Part shown: in pieces, positions 46,535 through 56,240 of the stretch
Numbering within the stretch: the first letter of the stretch is position 1
Layout: the number at the start of each line of letters is the position of its first letter
Notes under the pieces: generated by a model
Told to the model about the DNA's origin: nothing
What the model saw: only the letters and a program-made list of their open reading frames with translations
The model's database searches: none
NCBI GenBank assembly: GCA_021324545.1
Contig: JAJPIX010000020.1
Location: forward strand, 44,205-108,204
Direction: 5' to 3'
Length of the DNA: 64,000 nucleotides
Origin: Alphaproteobacteria bacterium
GTDB lineage: Bacteria; Pseudomonadota; Alphaproteobacteria; Micropepsales; Micropepsaceae
Translations under genes and position numbers: made by a program

Positions 46535-47182
46535 ATGGCATTGCAGGTGATTGGCGCCGGTTTCGGCCGTACGGGAACCATGACGCTCAAGCTCGTGCTC
46601 GAGCAGCTGGGGTTTGCGCCCTGTCACCACATGTTCGAGGTCATCACCCATCCCGAGCAGGCGCCCTTCTGGGAACGCGCCGCGCGCGGCGAAAGCGTGG
46701 ATTGGGAAGAAGTATTTGCCAATTATCGGGCAAGCTGTGATTGGCCGAGCTGCGCGTTTTACAGGGAGCTCGCGGCGCGCTATCCGCACGCCAAGGTCAT
46801 TCTCACCGAACGCGATCCGCACGCCTGGTATCGCAGCGTCGCCAACACGATCATGCCTGCGATGAAGGGCCCCGTGGTGCTTCCCAACGGAACGCGCATG
46901 GGCCCGCCCGGCGATTTTGCGCCGCTTCTCATCGGCGAAAAGACCTTCGGCAACCGCTTCGACGAAGACAGCATGATTGCGGTGTACAAGCGTCACAACG
47001 AAGAGGTCAGGCGCAACATCGCGAAGGACCGTCTGCTCGTCTTCGATCCGGCGCAGGGCTGGGAACCACTGTGCCGGTTTCTGGGCGTTGCCGTCCCTTC
47101 AGCCCCGTTTCCCCACGCCAATTCGACCGAGGAATTCCGCGCGCGCATATTGGCGGGGCAGGGCGAAAATCAGAATTCGTAA
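46535..47182 (+). CDS. Sulfotransferase family protein
   Basis: A 215-residue protein of the sulfotransferase family (Sulfotransfer_4 type). The PAPS-binding P-loop is GAGFGRTGTMTLKLVLEQLG near residues 7-26, and KVILTERDPHAWYRS forms the second PAPS-contact region. The C-terminal WEPLCRFLGVAVPSAPFPHAN motif is typical. The acceptor substrate is not known. The ATG at 46535 has GAGGGGCGG upstream. It overlaps the convergent PAP2 gene by 13 bases. Confidence 0.87.
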   Translation: MALQVIGAGFGRTGTMTLKLVLEQLGFAPCHHMFEVITHPEQAPFWERAARGESVDWEEVFANYRASCDWPSCAFYRELAARYPHAKVILTERDPHAWYRSVANTIMPAMKGPVVLPNGTRMGPPGDFAPLLIGEKTFGNRFDEDSMIAVYKRHNEEVRRNIAKDRLLVFDPAQGWEPLCRFLGVAVPSAPFPHANSTEEFRARILAGQGENQNS

Positions 47183-47784
47183 CGCGCCGATACGTAAGCG
47201 CCGTCGGGCGTGGCCAGCAGGCCCGTCCGCAGATTGCCGCGCCAGGGCTGATAGCGCGACGTGATCAGCCAGTTGTAGCCGAATGCCATCACGCCGCTTG
47301 CGGCCACATCCCACCAGTGATGCTGCTTGGACTCCACCCTGGAATAGCCCACGAAACTCGCCGCCGCATAGGCGGGCACGCCATACTGCCAGCCGTAGCG
47401 CCGCCACAGGTAATCCGCGGGCGCATAGGCAAGCGCCGCCGTGTCGGACGGGAAAGACTGGTCATCGGAATGATCGGGGCGCTGTTCATGGACAACATGC
47501 TTCAGAAGAAACGCCGTGCCCACGGTCGCGCCGGTCGAAAGCACAAGCTGGCCCACGCCGGTCCAGTCGTCCTTCCAGGCCGAGATGCCGCCGGCCACCA
47601 CCGGAAGCGCGATGGCGACGATCTGGCCGGCCGTCTCGATCGTGTCGTGGTGCGATTTTCCGGTTGCAGGCGCGCTGGCGGCGCTCAGCGTGGGCAATGA
47701 CGCCTGCGGAAGAATCTGGGCGGCCGCGGGCGCGGCGGCCACAATCCCCGAACACAGCAGCAACAAACCCCAAACGCGGCCCAT
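47170..47784 (-). CDS. Secreted PAP2-superfamily protein with altered second motif
   Basis: A 204-residue protein with an N-terminal signal peptide (about 22 residues), then a PAP2 phosphatase-like core. Motif 1 is intact (KHVVHEQRP), and motif 3 is intact (SRVESKQHHWWD), but motif 2 reads PSDT where the canonical sequence is PSGH, so the usual histidine is missing. Activity may therefore be changed or lost. Lipid or sugar phosphate substrates are typical of the family. The ATG at 47784 begins the signal peptide. Confidence 0.82.
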   Translation of the reverse strand: MGRVWGLLLLCSGIVAAAPAAAQILPQASLPTLSAASAPATGKSHHDTIETAGQIVAIALPVVAGGISAWKDDWTGVGQLVLSTGATVGTAFLLKHVVHEQRPDHSDDQSFPSDTAALAYAPADYLWRRYGWQYGVPAYAAASFVGYSRVESKQHHWWDVAASGVMAFGYNWLITSRYQPWRGNLRTGLLATPDGAYVSARYEF

Positions 47785-47819
47785 TTGCGCCCCTTGCCCC
47801 TTGGTCCTAAGCAGCGATT

Positions 47820-47831
47820 GTTATACGAAAA
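47820..47831 (+). promoter_or_regulatory. TTGTTATACGAA box upstream of scoA
   Basis: A 12-base sequence TTGTTATACGAA lies about 30 bases before the CoA-transferase start and recurs identically at 59457-59468 before the DUF4164 gene. Its TATACG could be a -10 element with an extended upstream TTGT. No good -35 box is visible at either place. Confidence 0.3.
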
Positions 47832-47861
47832 ATCGCACCTTGGCCAACTCGGTTCGCGAAC

Positions 47862-48557
47862 ATGGAAAAAGTTTATAGGGATGCCGCGGCCGCGCTCGAC
47901 GGGCTTCTTTTCGATGGCATGACCGTGATGAGCGGAGGCTTCGGCCTTTGCGGAATTCCCGAAAATCTCATCCTGGCGCTGCGCAACTCCGGCGTGAAGA
48001 ACCTCACGGTGATTTCCAACAACGCCGGGGTGGATGATTTCGGCCTCGGCCTGCTTCTGCAGACCCGGCAGATCAAAAAGATGATCAGCTCCTATGTCGG
48101 CGAGAACGCCACCTTCGAGAAGCAGTATCTTGCCGGCGATCTGGAGCTCGAATTCAACCCGCAAGGCACGCTGGCCGAGCGCATCCGCGCCGGCGGCGCC
48201 GGCATTCCGGGCTTCTACACGAAAACCGGCGTCGGCACGATCATCGCCGAAGGCAAGGAGCACAAGGTCTTCAACGGCGAAACCTATATCCTGGAAACCG
48301 GTCTTGTGGCCGATCTTGCGATCGTGAAGGCGTGGAAGGGCGATCGCGAAGGAAACCTCATCTACCGGAAGACCGCGCGCAACTTCAACCCGATGATGGC
48401 CACCGCCGGCAAGGTGACGGTCGCCGAAGTGGAGGAGCTTGTGCCGGTTGGCGGGCTCGATCCCGACCAGATTCACACGCCGGGAATCTTCGTACAGCGC
48501 ATCATCAGGGGCAAACACGAAAAGCGCATCGAAAAGCGCACGATCCGGGAGGGCTGA
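47862..48557 (+). CDS. scoA: 3-oxoacid CoA-transferase subunit A
   Basis: A 231-residue alpha subunit of succinyl-CoA:3-ketoacid CoA transferase, which moves CoA between succinate and acetoacetate. It opens with the [21 protein letters not shown] glycine-rich region (given as [17 protein letters not shown]) and has [23 protein letters not shown] and [10 protein letters not shown]. It acts as a heteromer with the next gene, five bases downstream. It feeds acetoacetate into the same pool used by PhaB. The ATG at 47862 is clear. Confidence 0.95.
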   Translation: MEKVYRDAAAALDGLLFDGMTVMSGGFGLCGIPENLILALRNSGVKNLTVISNNAGVDDFGLGLLLQTRQIKKMISSYVGENATFEKQYLAGDLELEFNPQGTLAERIRAGGAGIPGFYTKTGVGTIIAEGKEHKVFNGETYILETGLVADLAIVKAWKGDREGNLIYRKTARNFNPMMATAGKVTVAEVEELVPVGGLDPDQIHTPGIFVQRIIRGKHEKRIEKRTIREG

Positions 48558-48562
48558 AGCAC

Positions 48563-49192
48563 ATGGCATGGTCACGCGAAGACATGGCAAAGCGCGCCGC
48601 CCTTGAATTGCGCGACGGCTATTACGTCAACCTCGGCATCGGGATTCCCACGCTCGTGTCGAATTACATTCCCGAGGGCATGCATGTCACGCTGCAATCG
48701 GAAAACGGCATGCTCGGCATGGGCCCGTTCCCGCGCGAAAACGAGGTGGATGCCGATCTCATCAACGCCGGCAAGCAGACGGTGACGGAGCTGCCGCAGA
48801 CATCCTATTTCTCCTCCGCCGACAGTTTCGCCATGATCCGCGGCGGCCATATCAATCTTGCCATTCTCGGCGCGATGGAAGTGAGCGAGAAGGGCGATCT
48901 CGCCAACTGGATGGTGCCGGGAAAGCTCGTGAAAGGCATGGGCGGGGCGATGGATCTGGTGGCGGGCGTCAAGCGCGTGGTCGTCATCATGGATCACACC
49001 GACAAGGCGGGAAAACCCAAGCTGCTGCATGAATGTACCCTGCCGCTCACCGGCAAGGCTTGCGTGGATCGCATCATCACCAATCTCGGCGTGTTCGACG
49101 TGGCGCCGCACGGGCTGGAGATCGTCGATATTGCGCCGGGCGTCAGCCGCGAGGAAATCGCGCAGAAGACGGAAGCAAAGCTCATTTCGTAA
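48563..49192 (+). CDS. scoB: 3-oxoacid CoA-transferase subunit B
   Basis: A 209-residue beta subunit carrying the catalytic glutamate in the [10 protein letters not shown] block. Other family segments are [30 protein letters not shown] and a C-terminal [12 protein letters not shown]. The ATG at 48563 follows GGAGGG and lies five bases after scoA, so the pair is an operon. An MFS transporter gene follows after a palindromic element. Confidence 0.96.
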   Translation: MAWSREDMAKRAALELRDGYYVNLGIGIPTLVSNYIPEGMHVTLQSENGMLGMGPFPRENEVDADLINAGKQTVTELPQTSYFSSADSFAMIRGGHINLAILGAMEVSEKGDLANWMVPGKLVKGMGGAMDLVAGVKRVVVIMDHTDKAGKPKLLHECTLPLTGKACVDRIITNLGVFDVAPHGLEIVDIAPGVSREEIAQKTEAKLIS

Positions 49193-49201
49193 TTTGGTTT
49201 T

Positions 49202-49251
49202 CCTCCCCGCGCGGGGAGGCCGCGGAGCGCAACGCCCCGCGTACGAGGGGG
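49202..49251. repeat. Palindromic REP-like element, copy 2 (degenerate)
   Basis: CCTCCCC/GGGGAGG around GCGC (49202-49219), then a less regular GC-rich part ending ACGAGGGGG. The order of parts matches the elements at 1390 and 53768, although the second stem is eroded. It fills the gap between scoB and the MFS gene, and its 3' end may supply the purine-rich ribosome site of that gene. Confidence 0.5.
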
Positions 49252-49255
49252 ACAC

Positions 49256-50596
49256 ATGGCCTTGGACGCACTGAAGGGCTGGACGAGCGCGCAAAAGCAC
49301 GTCGTCGCCGCAAGCTATCTCGGCTGGACGCTCGATGCCTTCGACTTCTTCCTGCTTGTTTTCGTGCTCAAGGACGTGGCGGCCGAGTTTCACGCCCCGC
49401 TCGCCACGGTCACCGTGGCGCTCACGCTCACGCTGGGCTTCCGCGCGGTCGGGGCCTTCATCTTCGGCCGCCTGGCCGACCGTTTCGGCCGACGGCCGGT
49501 GCTGATGGCCGACGTTGCGGCCTATTCGCTGCTTGCCTTCGCCACGGCCTTTTCGCCCAACCTGATCGGCTTTTTCGTGCTGCGCGCGCTGTTCGGCGTG
49601 GCCATGGGCGGGGAATGGGGCGTGGGCGCCTCGCTCACCATGGAAACCATCCGGCCGCAGGCGCGCGGCATTGTTTCCGGCCTTCTGCAATCGGGCTATC
49701 CCTGCGGCTACCTGCTTGCTTCGCTCGTCTTCTATGTCCTTTATCCGCACATCGGCTGGCGCGGCATGTTCATGGTGGGCGTGATTCCCGCGCTCCTCAT
49801 TCTTTACATCCGCCGCCATGTGCCCGAATCGCCGGGCTGGCAGAAGCAGAAAAAGGCGCAGGCCTCGCTCGCGGGCATGCCGGAAATCGGGATGCTCGTG
49901 CTTTATCTTGCAAGCTTCATTGCGGCCATGCTTCTGTTGGGCGGCCTGGGCGTGTGGAGCTTTGCCATCACGCTCATTCCGATGGTGGCCGCCGTGATCT
50001 ATTTCCGCGGCCATCGCGCGATTGCTCTGTTCGCCATCGTGTTGATGGCGGCGTTCAATTTCTTCAGCCACGGCACGCAGGATCTCTATCCCACGTTCCT
50101 CCAGGTGCAGCGGCATTTCGATCACGCCACCGTTTCGCTCATCGCCATCGTTTACAATGTGGGCGCGATCGCGGGCGGCATCCTGTTCGGCATGCTCTCG
50201 CAACGCTTTGGCCGGCGGAAGATGATGGCGGTGACGGCCGTCCTTGCCGTTGTGGTATCGCCCCTGTGGGTGTTCGCACCGTCGGCGCTTCTTCTCGGCG
50301 TGGGCGCATTCGTGATGCAGTTCTTTGTGCAGGGCTGCTGGGGAATCGTGCCGGCCTATCTGAACGAAATCTCCCCGCCCGACGCGCGGGGCACCTTCCC
50401 GGGCACCGTCTATCAGCTGGGAAACTTCCTCGCCGCGTCGAACGCCCCGATCCAGGCCGCCGTCGCGGCGAGTTTTGCCGGCCGCTATTCGATCGGGCTG
50501 ATTTCGGTCGCGGTGATTTCGGCCGTGGTCATCGCGGCATTGACTCTGGTGGGCCGCGAAGCGCGCGAAGCCGACCTTGGTGCGGCAAAGACCTAA
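49256..50596 (+). CDS. MFS transporter, SHS/carboxylate type
   Basis: A 446-residue major-facilitator protein with about twelve helices. The N terminus GWTLDAFDFFLLVFVLKD and the motif FGRLADRFGRRPVLM are typical of the sialate/lactate (SHS, Jen1-like) and related organic-acid transporters. Its place beside scoAB suggests uptake of acetoacetate, 3-hydroxybutyrate or another short organic acid; this is inference. The stop overlaps the convergent OmpA-like gene by four bases. Confidence 0.85.
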   Translation: MALDALKGWTSAQKHVVAASYLGWTLDAFDFFLLVFVLKDVAAEFHAPLATVTVALTLTLGFRAVGAFIFGRLADRFGRRPVLMADVAAYSLLAFATAFSPNLIGFFVLRALFGVAMGGEWGVGASLTMETIRPQARGIVSGLLQSGYPCGYLLASLVFYVLYPHIGWRGMFMVGVIPALLILYIRRHVPESPGWQKQKKAQASLAGMPEIGMLVLYLASFIAAMLLLGGLGVWSFAITLIPMVAAVIYFRGHRAIALFAIVLMAAFNFFSHGTQDLYPTFLQVQRHFDHATVSLIAIVYNVGAIAGGILFGMLSQRFGRRKMMAVTAVLAVVVSPLWVFAPSALLLGVGAFVMQFFVQGCWGIVPAYLNEISPPDARGTFPGTVYQLGNFLAASNAPIQAAVAASFAGRYSIGLISVAVISAVVIAALTLVGREAREADLGAAKT

Positions 50597-51552
50597 CCGG
50601 CGCGCACGAACACATCCACCCGGTCGGTCGGGCCCTTGTCGTCGGCGCCGCCCATGGCGCGCACGTCAATCTTCTCGGCGGGCACGCCGTCGTCGATCAG
50701 CAGCTGGCGGATGGAAAGCGCGCGCTTGAGCGAAAGCCGGCGCGCATCGGAAGACTTGTCGCCCCGCGCTCCGCCATAGGCTTCGAGCTGGATGCGTTGC
50801 GCCCCGTCAGCGATCGCCGCGGCAAGGGTGCCGGCGAGCGACTTGATCGCGCCGAGCGTGGAAGGCGCAGGGTCGCTTGCGCCGGCTTCAAAAATGATCT
50901 CGCTGCGTTTGACGAGGCCCGCATGCGTGGCCAATTCCTGCGGCGTGGGCGCAATGGCGCGCTGCGCAGGCCTGGCGGTGTCGGCGGCGGGCGCTCCGGT
51001 GCTGGCCATCTGCGTCTGCGGCTTGGGCTTTGACGGTCTGGCGGCGGCTTGCGGCTGGGCGGGCGGCGGCGCAGACGCGTCGAGCGAAAAAGGAATGGCG
51101 GCGGTTCCCGGCGAAGAGGCCGAAGAGTCGTCGTCGCTCTCCGCCGCGGCCGGGGTCGCGGCGGTGTTTGCGGCTTCGGCCGGTTTCGGTTTGGCGCCGT
51201 TGGCCGGCGCGGGCGGGGTGATGGCGGCCGCGGTTGCGGGCGTCATGGTTTCGCCGGCGGCCAGCGGCGATTCCGCTTCCGCCGGCTTCGGCCTGGCGGC
51301 CACGCGCGGCTTGTGCGGCCGGGGCATGTGAAGATGGATCGGCGCATAGGCCCTTGCGCCGGGCACCATCAGCGGCGGCACGACGCGCATATATTGTCCG
51401 CCCGGATAAAGCAGCACCCGCGTTCCGGCGGCCGACGGATTCACCGTCACGTCCTGGCCCGGATACATCTCGACCTGCGCGGATGCCTGCATGGCGAATG
51501 TGGCGCTGCCGAGCAAAAGCGAAAGCGAAAGGATTGCGCGTGTCGTCTTCAT
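50593..51552 (-). CDS. OmpA-C domain protein with long disordered linker
   Basis: A 319-residue envelope protein: signal peptide (about 25 residues, ending ASA), a short domain with YPGQDVTVNPSAAGTRVLLY, a long alanine/proline/lysine-rich disordered linker (about residues 70-210), and a C-terminal OmpA-like peptidoglycan-binding domain (about 215-319) with SSDARRLSLKRALSIRQLL. It probably tethers the envelope to peptidoglycan. The ATG at 51552 begins the signal peptide; the longer upstream frame does not. Confidence 0.82.
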   Translation of the reverse strand: MKTTRAILSLSLLLGSATFAMQASAQVEMYPGQDVTVNPSAAGTRVLLYPGGQYMRVVPPLMVPGARAYAPIHLHMPRPHKPRVAARPKPAEAESPLAAGETMTPATAAAITPPAPANGAKPKPAEAANTAATPAAAESDDDSSASSPGTAAIPFSLDASAPPPAQPQAAARPSKPKPQTQMASTGAPAADTARPAQRAIAPTPQELATHAGLVKRSEIIFEAGASDPAPSTLGAIKSLAGTLAAAIADGAQRIQLEAYGGARGDKSSDARRLSLKRALSIRQLLIDDGVPAEKIDVRAMGGADDKGPTDRVDVFVRAG

Positions 51553-51622
51553 CGTTCCCGGGATGCGGGCCGCGCCATAAGCGTCGCGCCGCATGGCGAG
51601 AATAGCCATGCGGGGCAGGGGG

Positions 51623-52435
51623 TCAACCCGCTTTGGCCGCCTCTTTCAGAAGTTTCAGGATCTGCGGATGCAGGGCTTCGTTGGCCGCCAGAACGTCGCC
51701 CGTTTCCAGCATGCGGCCGCCGCCGGAAAGATCGGTAATCAGGCCCCCCGCCTCGCGCACGATCAGGACGCCCGCGGCGATATCCCATGGGGCGAGACCC
51801 CGCTCCCAGAACGTATCGAAGCGGCCGGCGGCCACCCACGCCAGATCGAGTGCCGCTGATCCAAAGCGGCGCACGCCCGGCGTTGATTCCATCATGCCGC
51901 CGAGTTCGCGCAGGAACCGTTTGTGATCGTCTTCGGTGCCGCGGCCCATGAACGGAATGCCGGTCGCGTTTAGCGCATCCTTCAGCTGCTTGCGCCCTGC
52001 CACCCGCAGCCGCTTGTCGTTCAGATAGGCGCCATGCCCGCGCTCGGCGGTGAACAGGTCATCGGAGATCGGATTGTAGATCACGCCCGATTGCAGCTGG
52101 CCCTCGCGCTCCAGCGCAATCGAAATGGCGAAGTGCGGAATGCCGTGCAGGAAGTTGGTTGTGCCGTCCAGCGGATCGATGATGAAGCGGTGCGATTTGT
52201 CGGGCCCGTCGATCAGCCCCGACTCCTCGGTCAGGATGGGATAGCCGGGCCTGGCTTTCTGCAATTCCGCAACCAGAATGCTTTCCGTGCGCCGGTCGGC
52301 GACCGACACGAAATCGGCCGGGCCTTTGAGCGAGATCTGCAAATTCTCGATCTCGCCGAAATCGCGGATGAGCTTGCGGCCGGCCTTGCGCGCGGCGGAT
52401 ACCATGACGTTCAGCGCGGGCGAAAGATAAGGCAT
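51623..52435 (-). CDS. suhB: Inositol monophosphatase family protein (SuhB-like)
   Basis: A 270-residue lithium-sensitive phosphatase-fold enzyme. Metal-binding motifs are present: the EES glutamate in LTEESG, DPLDGTTNF and, near the end, LAPWDIAAG. It likely dephosphorylates myo-inositol 1-phosphate or similar sugars; in proteobacteria SuhB also affects ribosome assembly. It lies 38 bases downstream of efp on the same strand. The ATG at 52435 is the family start. Confidence 0.93.
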   Translation of the reverse strand: MPYLSPALNVMVSAARKAGRKLIRDFGEIENLQISLKGPADFVSVADRRTESILVAELQKARPGYPILTEESGLIDGPDKSHRFIIDPLDGTTNFLHGIPHFAISIALEREGQLQSGVIYNPISDDLFTAERGHGAYLNDKRLRVAGRKQLKDALNATGIPFMGRGTEDDHKRFLRELGGMMESTPGVRRFGSAALDLAWVAAGRFDTFWERGLAPWDIAAGVLIVREAGGLITDLSGGGRMLETGDVLAANEALHPQILKLLKEAAKAG

Positions 52436-52473
52436 GGGCTTCCCTTGTCCTTATCCGGAATGCGAATGGCGCA

Positions 52474-53040
52474 TCACTCGGCCCTGCGCACATAGGAGCC
52501 GTCTTCCGTCGAGACGACGATCTTCTCGCCGGCCTCGATGAAGGGCGGCACCTGGATTTTCATGCCGTTCTCCAGCACCGCGCCTTTGTATGAGGGTGCC
52601 GCGGTTCCGCCTTTCAGCACGGGATCGGCCTCCGTCACCGTCAAGGTCACCTGCTGCGGCAACGCGATGCCGATGGGCTTTCCCTCGTAAAGCTGCACCA
52701 GCGTCTTCATGCCTTCCTGCAGGAACGCGGCCTGATCGCCCACGAAATCCTTAGACAGTTCGATCTGGTCATAGGTCGCCATGTCCATGAACGTCAGCAT
52801 GCCGCCGCTTTCGAAGAGGAACTGGAAGTCCTTTTTCTCGAGATAGATTTCTTCCACCGTCTCGTCGGAGCGGAAGCGCTGGTTCAGCTTGGTGCCCTGG
52901 GTGACGTGCTTGAGCTCGACCTGGTTGTAGGCGCCGCCCTTGCCGGGCTTCACCTTCTGCGTCTTCACCGCCATCCACAGCCCGCCGTCATATTCGATCA
53001 TGGTGCCGGGGCGGATTTCGTTGCCGGAAATCTTGGGCAT
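52474..53040 (-). CDS. efp: Translation elongation factor P
   Basis: A 188-residue EF-P that relieves ribosome stalling at polyproline. The modification-loop lysine lies in [17 protein letters not shown] near residue 35; domain II and III features such as [10 protein letters not shown] and the terminal [23 protein letters not shown] are complete. No epmA/epmB or other modifying gene is nearby. The ATG at 53040 is standard. Confidence 0.97.
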   Translation of the reverse strand: MPKISGNEIRPGTMIEYDGGLWMAVKTQKVKPGKGGAYNQVELKHVTQGTKLNQRFRSDETVEEIYLEKKDFQFLFESGGMLTFMDMATYDQIELSKDFVGDQAAFLQEGMKTLVQLYEGKPIGIALPQQVTLTVTEADPVLKGGTAAPSYKGAVLENGMKIQVPPFIEAGEKIVVSTEDGSYVRRAE

Positions 53041-53132
53041 GGCGTCAAGCGGCGCCGCTTTTCGCGGACGCTGGTCCTTCTGAGGTCGAGTTCAAAGAGC
53101 GGGGCGGGTGATAGCAGGGCGCGACTTGCGCG

Positions 53133-53750
53133 TCAAAGCAGCGAATTGAACGCCTTCACGGCCGCCTGCGGGCCACCCGCATAATTCCAAACACCCGACG
53201 ACACCGCGATGAAATCCGCGCCGGCCCCGATCAGCGGCCTGCAATTTTCCACCGTGATCCCGCCGATGGCGACGCAGGGCACCGTCATGGTTTCCGCCCA
53301 CCATTGCAGAAGCTCGATGTCGGCGCGGGTTTTGGCCTCTTTCGTCTGCGTCGGGAAGAACGCGCCGAAGGCCACGTAATCGGCGCCCGCTTCGCCGGCC
53401 GCGAAGGCGAGATCGCGGCTGTTGTGGCAGGTCACGCCCAGGATGGCGTCCTTGCCCACGATCTCGCGCGCTTCGGCATAGGGCACATCGTCCTGCCCGA
53501 TATGCACGCCGTCCGCGCGCATCATATGCGCGATGTCCGGCCGGTCGTTGATGAGGAAGGCCACGTCGCGCGCCTGCGCGATCGGCATCAGGGTTTCCGC
53601 CGCGCGCATGATGTCGCCGTCGCTGGCGTCCTTCAGGCGCAGCTGCAAACACGCCACATCGCCCCCGTCCAGCGCACGCTTCAGTTCTTCCGCAAACGCG
53701 CGCAGCTCGAACTTCGGCGGCGTGATCAGGTAAAGGCGGCAGTTGCTCAA
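53133..53750 (-). CDS. thiE: Thiamine phosphate synthase
   Basis: A 205-residue TIM-barrel enzyme joining HMP-pyrophosphate and thiazole phosphate. Recognisable segments: [37 protein letters not shown] and [10 protein letters not shown]. The likely start is TTG at 53750, because no ATG or GTG lies in frame close upstream; the frame continues to CTG and further. It follows class I aldolase after a palindromic element and is the only thiamine gene here. No TPP riboswitch is visible ahead of it. Confidence 0.9.
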   Translation of the reverse strand: MSNCRLYLITPPKFELRAFAEELKRALDGGDVACLQLRLKDASDGDIMRAAETLMPIAQARDVAFLINDRPDIAHMMRADGVHIGQDDVPYAEAREIVGKDAILGVTCHNSRDLAFAAGEAGADYVAFGAFFPTQTKEAKTRADIELLQWWAETMTVPCVAIGGITVENCRPLIGAGADFIAVSSGVWNYAGGPQAAVKAFNSLL

Positions 53751-53767
53751 TGGTGCATCCAGACTTT

Positions 53768-53818
53768 CCCTCCCTTGAAAAGGGAGGGCCGAACCGCTGC
53801 AAGGCGGTTCGGGGAGGG
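53768..53818. repeat. Palindromic REP-like element, copy 3
   Basis: CCCTCCCTT/AAGGGAGGG (53768-53788), then CCGAACCGC/GCGGTTCGG (53789-53812), closed by GGGGAGGG. The architecture is that of copy 1 at 1390-1440, although the second stem has a different sequence, so its pairing is conserved by compensation. It lies between the aldolase and thiE genes on the same strand. Confidence 0.75.
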
Positions 53819-53886
53819 ATCATGCCACGATCCGACCCCCACTTAGCACGTTCCGCGCCGTCCTCTCCCTTTCAGGGGGAGGAAAT

Positions 53887-54912
53887 TCACGCCGCCTTTT
53901 TCTCCAGGTCGGGCTTCCACTGGCCGGTGGTGGCAAGGCCGTTCATATGCGCGCGGTGGGCGAAGGCCGCCTGCGCGGCGGGCACATTCTCGCTCTTTCC
54001 GCTCCAGGCCTTTTGCGGCGCGGCCTGCAGCGCGCGCCCGTAAGAAAAGGTGAGCGCCCAGGGCAGATTCGGGTGCCGCGCGTTCATCGCGTTCAGATGC
54101 GCGGTCGCCGCCTCGTCGGATTGTCCGCCCGACAGGAACGCGATTCCCGGCACGGCCGCGGGCACGCAGCGCTTCAGCACCGCCACGGTCCGGTCCGCCA
54201 CCTCCTCGACGCCCGCCTGCCGGGCGCATTTCATGCCGCTGATCACCATGTTGGGCTTCAGCACCATGCCTTCCATGGCGACGTTTGCGTAATAGAGCTG
54301 CTGGAAGGTTTCCTTCAGCACCCATTCCGTCACGCGCTCGCAGGCTTCGATGTCGTTGTCGCCGTCCATCAGCACTTCCGGCTCCACGATCGGCACGATG
54401 CCGTTTTCCTGGGCGAGCGCGGCATAGCGCGCCAGCGCCTGCGCATTGGCATTGATGCAGTTGTAGCTCGGCCGCCCGCCCGTGGGATCATAGGTCGCGC
54501 GCCATTTCGCGAAGCGCGCGCCCAGCTTGTGATATTCCACGAAGCGTTCGCGCAGGCCGTCCAGCCCTTCGGTGATCGTCTCGCCGCCCGAAAGCGCCAG
54601 CGGCTTTGCGCCGGTATCCACCTTGATGCCGGGCACCGCGCCGGCCTCTTCGATCAGTTTCACCAGCGGCGTTCCGTCCTTGGCCTTCTGCCGGATGGTT
54701 TCGTCATAAAGAATCACGCCGGAGATGTATTTCATTCCCTCGCGCGAACGGAACAGAAGCTCGCGGTAATCCCGGCGGTTCGTTTCCGTGGATTCCACGC
54801 CGATCTTGTCGAAGCGCTTCTTGATCGTGCCGCTCGATTCGTCGGCCGCCAGAATCCCTTTTCCCCTTGTCACCATCTTCCGCGCAATCGCGTTCAATGC
54901 CCCGATATCCAT
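53887..54912 (-). CDS. Class I fructose-bisphosphate aldolase
   Basis: A 341-residue Schiff-base aldolase of the eukaryote-like type: MDIGALNAIARKMVTRGKGI at the start, the active-site segment LADESSGTIKKRF, the lysine in MVLKPNMV and FLSGGQSDEAAT. It cleaves fructose 1,6-bisphosphate without metal. Class I enzymes are less common than class II in proteobacteria but frequent in alphaproteobacteria. The ATG at 54912 lies two bases after pgk, part of a tkt-gap-pgk-fba set. Confidence 0.95.
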   Translation of the reverse strand: MDIGALNAIARKMVTRGKGILAADESSGTIKKRFDKIGVESTETNRRDYRELLFRSREGMKYISGVILYDETIRQKAKDGTPLVKLIEEAGAVPGIKVDTGAKPLALSGGETITEGLDGLRERFVEYHKLGARFAKWRATYDPTGGRPSYNCINANAQALARYAALAQENGIVPIVEPEVLMDGDNDIEACERVTEWVLKETFQQLYYANVAMEGMVLKPNMVISGMKCARQAGVEEVADRTVAVLKRCVPAAVPGIAFLSGGQSDEAATAHLNAMNARHPNLPWALTFSYGRALQAAPQKAWSGKSENVPAAQAAFAHRAHMNGLATTGQWKPDLEKKAA

Positions 54913-54914
54913 TG

Positions 54915-56120
54915 TCAGCTCCCTTTGCTTGCCTTGAGCGCTTCCACGCCCGGCAGGTCTTTTCCTTCCAGCCATTCCAGAAAGGCGCCGCCGGCGGTGG
55001 AGACATAGGTAAAGTCGTCCGCCACGCCCGCCTTGTTCAGCGCCGCCACCGTGTCGCCGCCGCCCGCCACCGAAAGAAGATCGCCCGTTTTCGTGCGCCG
55101 GGCCACAGCCTTTGCGGCTTCGATCGTTCCCCTGTCGAAAGGCTCCGTCTCGAAGGCCCCCAACGGCCCGTTCCACACCAGCGTCCTGATCTCGATCAGC
55201 CGATTGGTCATTTCGCGCACGCTGTTGGGGCCCACATCCAGGATCATCTCTTCCGCGCCCACCTCGCGGATTCCGGCCGTGCGATGGGCTGCGCCCGGTT
55301 TCAGCTCTTTGGCCACCACCGCATCCGACGGCAGAAGGATCACGGTGTTTGTGTCCAGCGCCGATCCCATGATGCGCCGGGCGATCCCGTAGAACTCCGG
55401 CTCATAGAGCGACTTGCCGACATTGATGTCTTCCGCCGCCAGAAAAGTGTTGGCCATGGCCCCGCCGATGACGAGGAAGTCCACCTTCTTCAGCAGGTTT
55501 TCCAGAAGCGCGATCTTGGTGGAAATCTTGGCCCCGCCCACAACCGCCATCACCGGCCGCTGGGGATCGTCCAGCGCCTTGTGCAAATGTTCCAGTTCGC
55601 TCTGCATGGCCCGGCCGGCCGCTGCGGGAAGCAGATGGGCAATCGCCTCGGTGGAGGCATGCGCCCGGTGTGCGGCCGAAAACGCATCGTTCACATAGAT
55701 GTCGCCCAGCGCCGCAAGCTCCTTGGCGAAATGCGCGTCGTTCTTTTCCTCGCCGGCATGAAAGCGCGTGTTTTCCAGCAGCAGAACATCGCCGTTCTTC
55801 AGCCTGGCCACCGCCGCTTTCGCCTTCTCGCCCACGCAGTCATCGGCAAACGCCACCGGCCGCCCCACCGCTTTGGCCAGCGGCTCCACCACCGGCCTCA
55901 GCGACATGGACGGCACGACCTTGCCTTTCGGCCGGTCGAAGTGGGAAAGCACGATCACGCGCGCGCCCTTCTGCGCAAGCTCGCGGATGGTGGGCGCCTG
56001 CCGGTCGATGCGCAGCGTGTCGGTGACGCGGCCGTCCTGCATCGGCACGTTCAGGTCCGCGCGCACCAGCACGCGCTTTCCGCGAACGTCGAGATCGTCA
56101 AGAGTGCGGTAACTGGCCAT
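54915..56120 (-). CDS. pgk: Phosphoglycerate kinase
   Basis: A 401-residue kinase converting 1,3-bisphosphoglycerate and ADP to 3-phosphoglycerate and ATP. Diagnostic segments are [28 protein letters not shown], the [15 protein letters not shown] substrate region, NGPLGAFE and the C-terminal [12 protein letters not shown] nucleotide loop. The length is standard. The aldolase gene follows two bases after its stop; 155 bases with repeats separate it from gap. Confidence 0.97.
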   Translation of the reverse strand: MASYRTLDDLDVRGKRVLVRADLNVPMQDGRVTDTLRIDRQAPTIRELAQKGARVIVLSHFDRPKGKVVPSMSLRPVVEPLAKAVGRPVAFADDCVGEKAKAAVARLKNGDVLLLENTRFHAGEEKNDAHFAKELAALGDIYVNDAFSAAHRAHASTEAIAHLLPAAAGRAMQSELEHLHKALDDPQRPVMAVVGGAKISTKIALLENLLKKVDFLVIGGAMANTFLAAEDINVGKSLYEPEFYGIARRIMGSALDTNTVILLPSDAVVAKELKPGAAHRTAGIREVGAEEMILDVGPNSVREMTNRLIEIRTLVWNGPLGAFETEPFDRGTIEAAKAVARRTKTGDLLSVAGGGDTVAALNKAGVADDFTYVSTAGGAFLEWLEGKDLPGVEALKASKGS

Positions 56121-56240
56121 GGTTCACTGCCATCATCTCACACGCAGCCGCGGCGCCGCAAAGAACATGCCGGTCCCGTCATGGATCGCCGATGGCCGCC
56201 ACGGGAGCGGCCATGACGATGTTGTCGGATCGGCTCCGCG

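Noticed and set aside
53133..53823. TPP riboswitch ahead of thiE
   Set aside because: The conserved CTGAGA and related thi-box blocks are not present; the gap holds only the palindromic repeat.
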